64,000 nt of DNA, taken from contig OZ023275.1 of NCBI GenBank assembly GCA_964007475.1, forward strand, positions 18,579,829 through 18,643,828, given 5' to 3'. Numbering within the stretch: position 1 is the stretch's first letter; the number at the start of each line of letters is the position of its first letter. Below the pieces are notes generated by a model, which searched no databases, was not told the DNA's origin, and worked only from the letters and a program-made list of their open reading frames with translations. This DNA is from Hybos culiciformis. Taxonomy: Eukaryota; Arthropoda; Insecta; Diptera; Hybotidae. Made by a program: the position numbers and the translations under genes. Shown piece by piece: positions 51,422 to 64,000 of the stretch.

Positions 51422-52404
51422 CAGTGGTGTTATCTAAATGTTTTATCAACCGGTGCGGTTTTTTTTATTATTTTAAAATTTTTTATAATGTTATAAAAAC
51501 ATTTATTTTTTATATCTATAGGTCATAATCGATTGGCCTCTTAAACTTAGTTTCTATCTATGGTATTTTGGAAGTTTTCACTGACGTTCCAGGCTTAAAT
51601 TCCAGAATTTCAGTTGACCTGGGGATAGCACTAAGCTGAAATTCAATAATTTTATTAATAGTAGCTCCATACTGAACTTGAATCAATTTATTTTGATTAG
51701 GACCAGGCTGAGTTTCAACAGTTTCATTTCTGGTTCCAGTTTTACTACATTTTGATGCAGAAATGAAAAATTTGTTGTATCTTCATATTTGTATAAATTG
51801 CGAAATGTCTAATTTAAATACATAATAATGTCTTTATGGAAATTACTACTTTACCTCTCCTCTATTATTTAATATGTCTTAAAAAACTAATATGACAAGA
51901 ACTTACTTAAATTAATTTACTGTGAATACGATTAGATTTTCGAATCCGTATCAGCAAAAATGCAAACCACATAGATCAAAATTTACCAATTTTTTCAAAA
52001 AAAATCAGTACTACGCTTCAGTTTAAATTTTATATTATCTTAGTATGCAAATAATTACATTTAATGTGAATGTTGAATTCAAGTGAGACTTCGTGAATTA
52101 GAAAAATGCGATGCCTAGACAACAACCATTTGTCTATTTTGGAAAATAAACTTAAAAATAAAAAACTTGAGCCTATTTCAATATTTTTTTCAAAAAATAT
52201 ACGACAATTTCATATTGAGAAAATATTTTAATTTCGAAGTTATTTTCATTTTATCAGAGATAACCAACCATTTCCATTGTATTGTCCAAAATCTTATTTA
52301 AAGTGAAATTCGGGTTATTTTTAATTAACGAAACTTGATTTAGCAACCGGTACGGAGTTCTTACTATTTTTCAGCCGGACCGTACCGGCTAGATAACACC
52401 ACTG
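51422..52404. mobile_element. hAT-like non-autonomous element, 983 bp
   Basis: The ends share an exact 15-bp terminal inverted repeat, CAGTGGTGTTATCTA, with the CAG start and perfect 8-bp duplication (CTTGTAAT) typical of hAT elements. Subterminal CAACCGGTGCGG (51448-51459) and CAACCGGTACGG (52344-52355), plus an inverted CCGTACCGGC at 52380-52389, look like repeated transposase-binding motifs. The interior contains no open frame of useful length, so the element is a deletion derivative or MITE mobilised from elsewhere. Confidence 0.88.
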
Positions 52405-52412
52405 CTTGTAAT
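52405..52412. repeat. Right 8-bp target-site duplication
   Basis: Exact copy of CTTGTAAT found at 51414-51421. Confidence 0.92.
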
Positions 52413-53640
52413 TAACATAATCATTATTCGTTTGAAATACCTCTACAAGTTATAGTGTTCCAATAAAATATCAAAATATGTATTATATTTAACATAATCT
52501 ATATTATAGCAAAATAGCAATAATAATAGCAATAATAATAATAATATGGGCTATATAATAATGCATGCATTAATTTAAAATTATGTAGCCAAAAGCTCTA
52601 GATTACCCCAAAAAAGAAAAAAAAAAAAGGACAAAATTACATTGTTCGTTTAATTTTCTTGCTTCCACACCTAATTACCACCTCCTAATATTTATTTTAT
52701 CGATGTTAACACAGTGTAATTGTAATCTCTTCTTATGTTAAAATATTTAAAAGCAAAAATTATTATCCAGAAATATAGAACGGACCATACATTTAAAATA
52801 GTCGTGTGTATGATTTAACACGGATTATTTGATGTCTTCTGTAAATGAATAAATATATTAGATAAATTCTAGATAGAGGAAAAATTATGTTGTATATATA
52901 CATCATATGTAGATATATAAATGTTCGTAGGTACATTTTATAAACTTATAGGATTTGCTCTGTTGAATCATATATAAATGGTATATATACGAACGGTAAA
53001 ATTTATACATATTGCATTGTAATGCAGTTTAATAATATTGTTATATCGTTTTTGGAAAATGTATGAAAAAAAAAAATTATTTGGTCTGAGAGCAAGTTAC
53101 GTGTATGAACGTATTTATCAAATGGATGGAATAAGTCAATTATTATATATATAAAAATAATGTGTTCATTCATATTGGGATTTGTTTTTTTAACAGCCAT
53201 CGAATTCGCAAAAATAAGTTTAGAAAAATTTTGGTTAGTATTTGAGCAATATTAATATATATAGTACACCCAATAGAGTGTATTATGATGACATCGATAT
53301 AAATTTGTTTTCTTCACATTAACTGGTCAATTAAGTAAATGCGAAAACTAATAGAATTTACAAAAAATTTATTGAAAAACGAAACACTGAAATTAAATGT
53401 TAAATTATTTTATTCTATTATTTTTCTCAAATTATGATTTTTAAAAATGAATATTATTCAGTTTTCCTTGTGCACTTAAAATGAGGAATAAGCTTTTAAA
53501 ACAAAAAAAAAATTTTTTGTTTTATTTATAAATTATTTACTTCTAGTCCACGAATTAAATAACATATTTTGTACTAAAATATTTTTTGAAAAGATTATGT
53601 ATAATTGTGTTATTTGCATATTATCGTCATTGAAATTGTA

Positions 53641-53702
53641 AATAAATGTTAGAAATTTCATTGATTTTAGAAATTAGAATAAATATTAGAAATTTCATTG
53701 AT
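53641..53702. repeat. Short tandem duplication, 37-bp period
   Basis: A 25-bp word containing TTAGAAATTTCATTGAT occurs at 53641-53665 and 53678-53702 with one mismatch. Two copies only. Confidence 0.85.
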
Positions 53703-54888
53703 GAAATTTGATTGATCATTTTGAAGGGTTCTTATCGTTTAATATCTAATTGATTCATATGTCTTAAAATTGTATCCATAATTACAGGCAAACATTTTTA
53801 ATTCTTTTTTGCAGGAAGTAAATATAATATTATTCACTCAATTATTTTAGGAAACATTAAAAGGTTGCGTATTCGAAAGAATCCATTCTCTGTAATTAGA
53901 TCAGATATATAGAATTTTTCACTTAACATTTTATGAAATTTTTATCGTTTAATAATCATTATACAAAAAAAAACAAAATAAAAGGACATCCGGTACTATC
54001 ATAAAAATATATTTTACATCCTGTATGAAATGTGTTATTTTATTAATATTAGTTTAACAAAAAAAAGTACTATCATAACTATCATAAAAGTACTATGTAA
54101 CTCATTTTGTTCGTTGGAAAAAAAAAAGTTAATTGTATCTTTATTTTGGATCATTTATTTAATCGAACTATATCTATATTATTTATTAAACTTAAAAATT
54201 TAGTTAAATCACATATATTTTCAAATAAATCACTGTACTAAATTTTTTTTACGACAATTAAATTGATAACTTTAAATGTAAATCATAAACATCTTTAAAC
54301 TATATTAATCTACGAAAATATCCAGCGTAAACCTCAAGTTATGATTGCAATTCAACGTTTAAGCGCTGCCTCTCATATAATATAAATAAATTTTTAAGTG
54401 AGTAAATGAAAAAAAAACTTCTGGCTTCAGAATCACTCAGTAACAGATCAATCAAGGCTATATTTACATACATTATAATTTTTTTTGTATAGTTTGCTCC
54501 TTTTAATCGGAGTGTATATTGCAGTCAGTTACTAAGGATTCAAAATAAATTATTTTTCGTGCCTTACAAATTACTTTTATCAAAACAATGCACATTTATT
54601 AAATTTTTGTACACATTTCCTAACATTACAAACTCTAATACTTAATAATACCTATTTTTTTTAATTTTTATTTTGGTTATTTCAATGGAAATAATTTTAC
54701 AAATATATGAACCATATCCCCTTTTGTTTCCTTTTTGTTTTTTTAATTAAAAGTGAAATTTTAATTAGCACAGTGCATTTTTATAATTATTATTATTTTT
54801 TTTTTTACAACTTAATAGGATTAAAAGGATATTAACATTAACTTTGAAGCTTTTAGTGTTCTCTGTTTTAATAATATTCCTCATATAA

Positions 54889-54889
<1 letters not shown>

Positions 54890-54922
<33 letters not shown>
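54890..54922. repeat. TTA microsatellite, 11 units
   Basis: Eleven uninterrupted TTA units, then an interrupted continuation. Likely polymorphic; no functional role inferred. Confidence 0.97.
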
Positions 54923-54926
<4 letters not shown>

Positions 54927-55093
54927 ATTATTTGTGGATAAGGCATATATTAATCCTTAACTTTCATTGTTATTTTTTGAAAAGAATAACGAAAAAAAAA
55001 TCATAAGCATTATAATTAGAATTTTCACCCTTTTTTCATTAATTTTTTACTCGTTTGTAGATTGTTTGATAGATATGTGCATATATATGTAAA

Positions 55094-55115
55094 ATATATA
55101 TATATATATATATAT
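55094..55115. repeat. AT microsatellite, 11 units
   Basis: Eleven uninterrupted AT dinucleotides within a longer AT-rich purine/pyrimidine alternating stretch. Confidence 0.97.
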
Positions 55116-57746
55116 GTATTATATACATACAATATACAGTATGCACATGTATTTAAAATCACAAACCACTAAATAAAAAATTTTACTTATAAATTTGGTT
55201 TTTGAAATCAAAAAAAAAAAAATAAAAAATTAAGTGAAACAGAAGTTTAAAGTTTTATCTAGATATATATTATATATATAGAGTTATATGAAAACATAAT
55301 GCACATGCAACAACTATGTCCAAAATAGATACACAAAATAATGTACGATATTGTTCTAATTTAACGAATATCTTTAAACCCTTTTACTGTTTCTCAACTT
55401 TTGGCTCCGCAGGGCGATAATGTATTACAGGACCTATAATATAGCAAATATTATTAATCCACCGTAAATTATATGAATTATTTTTAAACTTATTTTTGTT
55501 TGAACTTTAACATATAATCAAAGGTTTAAGTAAATCGTTTAAAATAATACGTTTTCACTATTCTTATTTTTTTTTGTTTAAGTACCAGTCGAAATAAGGA
55601 TTGTAATTTAATTGCAATATTTATTTAAACAATATTTGACACATTATTTGAATGTATACATTTTGCTTTGATGGAATTCTAATATCCGTAATATATTTAT
55701 TATATAAAATAAATTTTTTTTTTTCATTTCTAAAAAGGAAATGGGAAACTTATACTATTATACATATATTATCATAATAATGTGTTCGAGTACGTGTTCA
55801 TTAGTTAACATCATTATGATGTTATAATTATTTAAAGTCATTAAAAAAAAATTCATTATTAATTACAATTAAATAATTTTCGAAAGAAACTGGCAATAAA
55901 TATTAGAGGATGGGGTACGAAGCAAATAGTTTTTGGAAGAGATTTCGAGCACTTAATTTTAACCGATACCATTATAAAATATAAAACAGTGTGGAGGTTT
56001 TGAATGAAAAATAATTTCCAATAATTTGACTTTGAAATAAATGGTCTAAAACGCGTTTGGAAGTTTGCCAAACATTAACTTTTTACTCCTTTTTAACTTT
56101 AGTCGATTCACATAATATAAGAAATTAAATTCATAATACAAAACTTTAATAAAATAAATTATATAATTTCTTCGTTTCTATTTCGTAAAAATATTTTCAT
56201 CTTTCTTACTTGCTTACAGCTTCACATCTTTCTTGTTTAGCTTCACATTTCTCTTATATATAGTTACTTATGTAAATTTACCTTTATTACAGATTTAATT
56301 AAAATTCACAATCATTTTATTCGCCGAAATAAAAATAACAATATACAAAATATATATAGATATTATTTATACCAAATTTTTGAAGGTTTTTATTTTATTA
56401 TTAATAACTTTTCTTCTTTTTTTTGTCATAATCTGATTAACCCATGTTTTTTTCTTGCATGAATTGTTACCGTGTCGATAGAAAATAAAATAGAAAAAAA
56501 AAAAAAAACTGAATTAAAACAAACATTTTTTTTGTTCTGTAACTTATTAGTGTTCATCAGGTGGAAACATCTGGCCACAATATCCCAAAAGTAATCAACT
56601 AAGATAATTCTTCTTAGTTGAAAAAAAAAAACATAGGACAACAGAAATTTATATTAAACAGAAGTACAACAGACTTTTAGTTTTTTTTTTTTTTGCGAGT
56701 AATAAATTTTACTTTACTCTCTATGAAAAAAAAGTAACTAAGTAAGTGTATACCTTTTGGGACTTTAAGCTCAGAGATAAAAAATAATTTAACTTTTTCA
56801 AAAATAATAATGATAATAATAAACTTATTAAATCAAAAATTCATAGCACGTTGAATAATAGAAAAAAAAAGAAAAGTTTAATCAAATTTTGTAGCACTAA
56901 AAAGTTTTAAAAAATTATTTTTTATTTTATTTTATTTTTAATTTATTTTATTTGTAAATATCTTATGTCCTACAAACTTTTTTCTTTTTTTTTTTAATTT
57001 AAGTTTTTCATAAAACTTAAAGTATCTGTACTTAATAATGCGGTATTGTATTTTGGTAATCATTATTTTCATGGTAATGGTACCTGTTAAAATTAGTACA
57101 CATTTCATATTTTAATATTAAACCTTTTTTATTGATTAGCCAAATCTTGATGTCTGCATGAATACAAACAATACATATTTTAAATCTGAACTTTCAATAT
57201 AAATATTTTATAAAATTCAAATATAGAATAAAATCTATAAAGTACAACCGAAGTCTCTAATGCATCCAAAAATTATCGTGATTCTTTTAATCGCAATATA
57301 AATTTTTTCAAACCATTTTGTTTTATCCAATAATTATCATGAATTTTCCAGTTTTTCAAATATGGTAGAAAAGATAAACTATCTACATTATTTTTATTCT
57401 TCATCGTTACTTTATTTTTGTGCAAATCTTTTATTGTGCATATGATCACTGTATATTACTCTGTACTTGAACAATATCTTCCTTATATAGGAAATTATTT
57501 TTTTAATTTTTTGAACTTAGTTTTATTTAATAAAAAGTTATAAAAATTCTATAAAATTTTATAAATTCTTAAATATTTTTTGGTTAATGTCTCAGCTTTA
57601 TCAATGACCAAAAAAGAACAATCATTATAGGTATAAATTTATTTAAATTTTCAATGAGATTATAGATATCCGTAAGGAAGCTATTAAACGAAATGGATTT
57701 AAATTGGCAACTTCATATTCTCACCATTTAAATTTAAATCGTCATC

Positions 57747-57754
57747 CTTTATTT
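57747..57754. repeat. Left 8-bp target-site duplication
   Basis: CTTTATTT, repeated exactly at 58191-58198 on the other side of the element at 57755-58190. Confidence 0.88.
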
Positions 57755-58190
57755 CAGGCCTGGGCAGCCCAAAACATAAGCGAACCAATTTTAATAATTA
57801 AAAATGTATATAAGTAAATAAATATATTTAATTTTTGATTTATATACCGTTTTAAAATATTAAAAATAAAATAAAATAATAATTTTGATTTATAATTATG
57901 AATTTTATACATTGTCCAAAATATATAAAATAATGTTATATAATTTAATTTGACTTTTTTTTACAAAATAATAAAAATTCTTTATTTGTAGTTTAGAGAC
58001 GAAAAAAAATTCTTGATTTGTAGTTTAGGGTGCAAGAAAATTCTTTATTTGTAGATTAGAGTGGAAAAAATTTAGGCCGGATAAAAAAAAAATTTGTCAG
58101 AATTGTTCTTCGAGCCGCATGCAGTGTAAAAAAAAATGATTTCCGGAGCCGCATAAATTTATGTTATGAGCCGCAGTTTGCCCAGGTCTG
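57755..58190. mobile_element. hAT-like MITE, 436 bp
   Basis: Left end CAGGCCTGGGCA; right end read inward CAGACCTGGGCA, one mismatch in twelve, followed by AACTGCGGCTC. These are classic hAT MITE termini, and the flanking CTTTATTT duplication is perfect. The interior is AT-rich and non-coding, with a three-copy tandem repeat. It belongs to a different family from the other hAT-like elements in the window because the terminal repeats differ. Confidence 0.9.
57976..58070. repeat. Three tandem copies of a 31-32 bp unit inside the MITE
   Basis: Copies start at 57976, 58008 and 58039, each beginning AATTCTTTATTTGTAG or a close variant and ending in a short A-rich stretch. Copies differ by a few substitutions. 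Confidence 0.85.
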
Positions 58191-58198
58191 CTTTATTT
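58191..58198. repeat. Right 8-bp target-site duplication
   Basis: Exact copy of CTTTATTT at 57747-57754. Confidence 0.88.
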
Positions 58199-61100
58199 CT
58201 TACATATTATGTAAAGTCTATAACACTGACCATTACATGACAAATCTTTTTTTTACACCTCAATTTTTTAGTACCAAATAATTCAATTTAATTTTTAACT
58301 TTTTATTTTAACTTTAGAAATTTAAATTTTCATTTTTGACCGTTCTGCGAATATACATATATAAATTTCATGTAAAATGACTAAATTTAAACTGCCTGAC
58401 TTTTAAATGTGTAAAAATAGAAAATAGTAACCATTATTTATTTTCATTTAGATTAAATTTTTAACTAAATTTATCTGATATTGAATAAAATCAATTTTAT
58501 TTGAAAAAAGACTCAACAGTTTAATTCGAAAAAAATTATTATTATTATTATTATTATTTTCGTTATAAAAATTTTTTTTTTGCTTTTCAATTATCATAAA
58601 AATGGTCCATTGATTTATGAAGTAAAAACCTATATCCGAATTGGCAAAAAAAAGGAGAAGGAAAAAAAAATTAAAGCCATTAAATTAAAAACACATTCAT
58701 CCGAAAATCATAAAAAAAAAAGATTGATTTTTTTTTTCTCCTTTATATTTATTTATTTTTCTTCTCAATAAAGCATAAAAATATAATAATTTTTTTTTTT
58801 TTTAATATACTTTATTCTTCATCAATTTACAATCATAATTCTTTTACAGATTAAATTTCATTGGTTTTTATTTATTTTTGTTTTTTTTTTGTTATTGGTA
58901 AAAAGGCAGAATGGGAAAATTTCAATTGTCAAGTATTTTTTTTGGTTAAAAAAAATAGGAATAATTGATTGGGTTTAGAATTTGTATATGTTAGTTACTA
59001 AGAATAGTGAGAGCCGTATCTCTGTTATTTTTTACAGTATCTAATTTTTTAACCTGATACAACCATACTATAGGAACATTATACACTGCACTATCAATTT
59101 CGTAAGATACTATTATGATGCCTTTCATTTAAAATCTATTCATTGTAAATCGTGATTATCAATTTAAGGAAATATTTTATTTTTTTTGTTTTACATATTT
59201 ACGACCTTTTTATTAACCATCGTTGCCTCAACAAAAGACATCATCTAAGACTTTGCTTAACAGATAAACCCCATATTTTGTATAAAAATATTTTGACAGA
59301 ATTTTCACTTTTTTTTTTTTGCTCGAATAAAAACTGCCTACTTTTTTTTGCACTTCATAAAAAAATTTTATGATCTTTTGTTTTGTTATTCATCATATAT
59401 TGTTAATAAGGTTAATAAAATATAATATTTTCTTTTATAAGAGTTTATGGAAAAAAGGATTAAAGTTTATGTATCCTTTTTGGGGAAAACAAAAAAAAAT
59501 TGTTTTTCAAAACAAAATGTATACAAAAATAAATTGAAAATTAATAAAAAAATAAAACAAACATATTAAAAATTATATTCGCGAAAGGGTAATGATGGAA
59601 CGGAGAAATTCAATAATTTTTACGAGCTAGAATTAAAAAAAAAAAAAATTAAATTGAAACGAACAAGTCGTTTTCCAAATAAATTGTTTCTTGTTTTATT
59701 TTTGAAAAAAAATTTTCTTGGATGGTTTTTAACTTTGTCAACCTTGTAGAGATAAAATTGAGTAATTTTCGTTTTAAGTTTAGAACTTATTGTCCCTTAA
59801 AAAACTACTAGTTTCCTCCATATATTCATCACATTTATTAATAGTTTAGGTTTATTTTATTAGTTAAGAAAATTTTATTTAAATCAACATATATAGTATT
59901 ATAATATACTATACACTATACATATAACAGAACATAATAGAGTTATTCTGTCATAAATTTGATAAAGCTTAAAGAATTATTTATTTATCACATTATTTGA
60001 AATCTGAGTATGAGAATATCTAAATTCTAATATATATTTGTAAAAAGATATATATTTTGATATAGTTATACATAATATATGCTACAATGCTACATATATA
60101 TCATAATTCTATGCTTATTATTTATAAAAAAAAAAACATGTTTATTAAATTTCTGAATTTTGTTAAGAGAACACAAATTTCAATTAAAAAGACTTAACTT
60201 TATAAAAGTTATTTTTAAATTTTTTTTTATTTTTTTATTTTTTTATTTTTTTTATCTCTAAAAACATTTATTTTATTTTATCAAAAATAATTTATTTTTC
60301 ATATCTGGTTTTAGTAAAGATTAAAGAAAAACCAATTAATTTGATAGAAAAGATTTTTCTAACCACGTATGTAGGTAAAAAAATACATACCTAAAATGAG
60401 AAAAATGCATCATACTTGCAAAATTATGAAATATTCAGATTCATACATATAAGGAATATTATATATAAAAGGTATATGTTTAATGTATAGATAAAAAAAT
60501 AAATAAAATTTAGAAAAACATTTTCATTAACTTTTTTTTTTTTTTAGAAATAATATTTTAATAAGTTTCTTATTTTAAAATAATAATTTTAATAAATCTT
60601 GAAGTTATGTTTAAAATAATTCTATGTATATAATTATTTATATAGATAATCTTTTATAATGATCTACTTATTTTATTAATTTAAAATATACTTAGTGCAC
60701 GGCATTTATATATTTTTATAATTAAATACGTTGTAAATACTATGTAATGTAAAGTATATTGTAATACAGATACTTAAATTTACATTGTATGGTTGATGAA
60801 CATGATATCCGACCAAGGCTTTCCAATTTTATTTATATCTTGAGTTTTGCACTTTTTCCTATTCAAAAAATTATTTTTTTGTGATTTCTTTTACTTTAAG
60901 TTGGTTTTTTAACATTTTGATGGTGGCAAAAAAGAAAATGTGAAGGAAATTTTAATTTTAATTTTCAAAAACACATTATTTATTTAACAAATAACCAACT
61001 TTGTATACTCTTAATTTAATTTTAATTATTTTAATAATAATAATATAATAGTCTATTGTAATAATCTAATGATACTTTGTCCGTCATTAAATTAATTAAT

Positions 61101-64000
61101 TAATTTGTTGTTTATTGTGGAGCTTTTAGTCATAAAAGATGAAATATTTTTTATATATTATATAGTTTTATATGAAATTATTTCTATATGAAACAATATT
61201 ATTCTGAATAATAACAAATAATATGGTTTGAGATTATTAATAAATTTATCAAAGTTGATAGAATACAAGCGGAAGTTATTTAATTTCGAACTTATCTCAA
61301 TAAAAAAGAACTTAAAATCTGATTTTAAAAATTATATTATAAATTTTTTATTAAAAAAAAATTATGGTTATTTTATGGAAAAATAAAAATTTTATAATAT
61401 TTTTCAATAATTTCGAAATAAATAACTTTTGAAGTAAGGATCGCTTATAAAAGATATTCATTCTATCTTATTCATAGTGTCAAGGAGACATAGTAAATGT
61501 CAACAAATATAATAATAAATTTAGTAATTAAATGTTGGTGCATTAATAGTGTTATCTGTATAATTTATTGTAAAATTAATGCATACATTTTTTACAACAT
61601 TTAAACCCTTACCACCAAAACAAAAAAGTTTACTTCTGTCTTATATTAAAGTCTATAACAACAATGTGAAATCAGTTATAAAAAAGAATAATCAAAAAGT
61701 AATTTGTTGGGGTTTAAGTGGCAAAATGCACAAGGTAATTTTTTTTTAATGTGTCGCTAGAGGAAGTCATTAAAGTTTATTATAATTTTTGTTTTCCAAC
61801 ATTTATTATGTTTTTAGTGGTTAGTTGCAATAAAAATGTCTGACATTCTGTAAAATATGTACAAAGTATAAAGTATAATTATATATGCATGAAAAATAAT
61901 GGACAATATAGGTAAACATATATTTATTTCATATATGTACATTCATAATGGATTGAATTTGAAATTGACCTTGAGACACCCTATACAACATATTATATTC
62001 ACCAAGATATTTGATGGAAAATAAAAAACAAAGAAATCAAGTTGATGTTTGTCTAAATTATTATTTATAAACCAAAAAGAAAAAAATCAATTATCAAAAA
62101 CATATAATTCATATAAATTTTTTTCTTATTTCATCACAAAATCAATGTTAAACTTGATGTATTTCGATCAAGTTGAAAAATCGAAAAATGCTTGTATGTG
62201 TTTTTCCAAAAAATCCTTGGTTAAAATATTTTCTTGTTGAAAATTAAAGAAAACATAGTTTCTGAACTAAATAAAATCGTGTAAATAAAATGCAAATTAA
62301 GTTATTTATCTATTTGGATAATTATTGGTTTTTCAAATGAAGAAATATAAAGTTCTTTGTTCAAATGATAGTTATCTTTAAATTGAGGAAATTATAAATT
62401 AAATTGTTTAAATTGTAGTTTTCGAACATTATATATTAATTTTTTTAACATTATTGTACATAGGTATACATTTATTTCAAAGAATTTCTAAAGTTTATTT
62501 ATATAATAAAAATTAGTTGAAATGAAAATTATTAAAAAAATTACATAATTTTAAATATGAAAATTTTAAAATCAGTAACTTACTATATATTGATGATATC
62601 AGCGAATCCCAAAATTTTTAATTATAGGATAATATAGAAGATAAATGTCAAAGTTACTCAACACAAGTTTATCGACCAAATGGGAAAAAAAATAACAAAA
62701 AGTTTTGGTTTTAAAAATTAAAAAAAAAAAAATTTCAAAGAGCTGTCCCATTTTCTGTATTATTGTGTATTAAAATAGTGTTGCAATTTATATTATATAT
62801 TTAACAATCGATCAACACCTCTCGAAATTCGCGAATTTTGACAAAGAAAGTTCAAATAAAATTAAAATTTTAATGTCCTAATAACAAAGTTATTGGTGTT
62901 TTTAATAAAGAATAGCGGTTTTAAATAAAAAGGTATACGAAAATTTACCACGCTTAATAACAAGGGGTTAAAAGACAAAATGAGCTGCGGCCAGACGATT
63001 TGAACCCTATATTGTAGAGGAAACCAATAATGAGTGTTTAATGATTTTTTTCATACGAACAAATTATTATAATATGTAAATATGCAAGCTCATTAAATGT
63101 AAATAAACAAATAAATCAAAGTTTGGATAAACTATCATGAGATAACAAAAAATCCCTTAAATTCTTGAAAAATTTTCAGTCTATCAAATTCTTTTTATAC
63201 AATTTTCAAATTAAAAATGAAATTCAACTTTCTAAGTGTTATTTTATTTAAGAATACAATTTTATTTTATTTAATTTTTTTTCTTCATTTCACCCTCGCC
63301 TTTCTTAATACAATTTGGCAGCCGCACTATAATCAACAGTTAATTTTTATTAAAAAAAAATAAACTGAAAATATAGCAGAACACTGTCATTTTATAATAA
63401 GTTTTTTAAAATATACTACGTATAGTTTTTTCTCAATTCTTTCAATCAAAGAATGACGATTTGATGTTAAGAACTCAACACAAGCATACAAATCAGTCGC
63501 TTAGTTTTAAGCACGTTTTAAGACCGTCGCAGACATATATTTTATGAACATTAATGGTATATAAGTTAATGGTATATAAGTTTCATGCAAACCCTCAATA
63601 TTATTTTTTTACCGACTTAAAAATCCTAATTTTATTTTGTTTTGTTATTATTGAATTTCAAATTTAAAGAAAAAAAAATAAATAAATAAAAGTTTTCTAA
63701 ATTAGCGAACAAACAAAACAAACTTTTTACGAAAATATAATTTCATTTTTGATTTTCTGTAAAAAAAAAACATGAAATCAAAAACTTCTTTGAACAAATT
63801 ATATTAAAACATGTCCCATTTTTTTTAAAGGTAAGAAATAAAAATAAAAAAAAAAATTAAAAAGAAAAAGTTTTTAAAATTTTTGAACCCTCCCAAAAAA
63901 AAACAAAACAAAAATAAATTGTTTCATAAAGAAAAAGGAACTTATAAATTGAATAACAAAGTGTATAAAAAAGAAAAATCTAAATTGGGTGTCAAAAAGT
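58199..64000. other. AT-rich intergenic DNA, no gene seen
   Basis: A/T tracts throughout. A 15-bp tandem duplication (TTAATGGTATATAAG, two copies at 63551-63580) is the only local repeat noted. GC-richer fragments around 62985-63010 and 63290-63330 did not resolve into a gene, tRNA or repeat pair. Confidence 0.5.

Larger units (their letters stand above)
52413..57746. other. AT-rich intergenic DNA with simple repeats
   Basis: No gene recognised. Contains a TTA microsatellite, an AT microsatellite and a 37-bp tandem duplication, listed separately. Open frames of 60-71 codons here are low-complexity and unsupported. Confidence 0.55.

Noticed and set aside
62981..63010. Possible tRNA fragment near a GATTTGAACC word
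   Set aside because: No acceptor stem, D-arm or anticodon arm could be assembled around it.

Overview
This window looks like nuclear DNA from an insect. It is extremely AT-rich, full of A/T homopolymers and AT microsatellites, and has very low gene density: two protein-coding genes in 64 kb. Both genes are split by GT-AG introns. The TRPV channel gene belongs to an arthropod chordotonal-organ family, and the secreted lipase is of the insect pancreatic-lipase type. I cannot name the order or species from the sequence alone.

Layout: (1) 1-5144, non-coding AT-rich DNA. (2) 5273-7345, minus strand: a five-exon gene for a secreted lipase of the pancreatic lipase / phospholipase A1 family, 336 residues, complete Ser-Asp-His triad. 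(3) 7346-22931, non-coding. (4) 22932-23980: a short hAT-like element into which a second, younger hAT-like MITE has inserted; both have target-site duplications. (5) 23981-28446, non-coding, with a GC-richer open patch near 24.7-24.9 kb. (6) 28520-32585, minus strand: a ten-exon gene, 1117 residues, for a TRPV-type ankyrin/6-TM channel, best matched to Inactive (iav), with Nanchung as the alternative. (7) 32586-45788, non-coding. (8) 45799-46667: a foldback element with perfect 112-bp terminal inverted repeats made of near-palindromic units, with a 200-N assembly gap inside. (9) 46678-64000, non-coding apart from two further hAT-like non-autonomous elements (51422-52404 and 57755-58190), each with a perfect 8-bp target duplication.

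The two genes have unrelated jobs (extracellular lipid hydrolysis; mechanosensory cation channel) and only share strand. Both exon models were assembled by hand. Every junction obeys GT-AG, phases match at each joint, and the summed coding lengths (1011 and 3354 nt) divide by three with no internal stop, which supports them independently of homology. I found no convincing undescribed biological system. The most unusual object is the foldback element at 45.8-46.7 kb.
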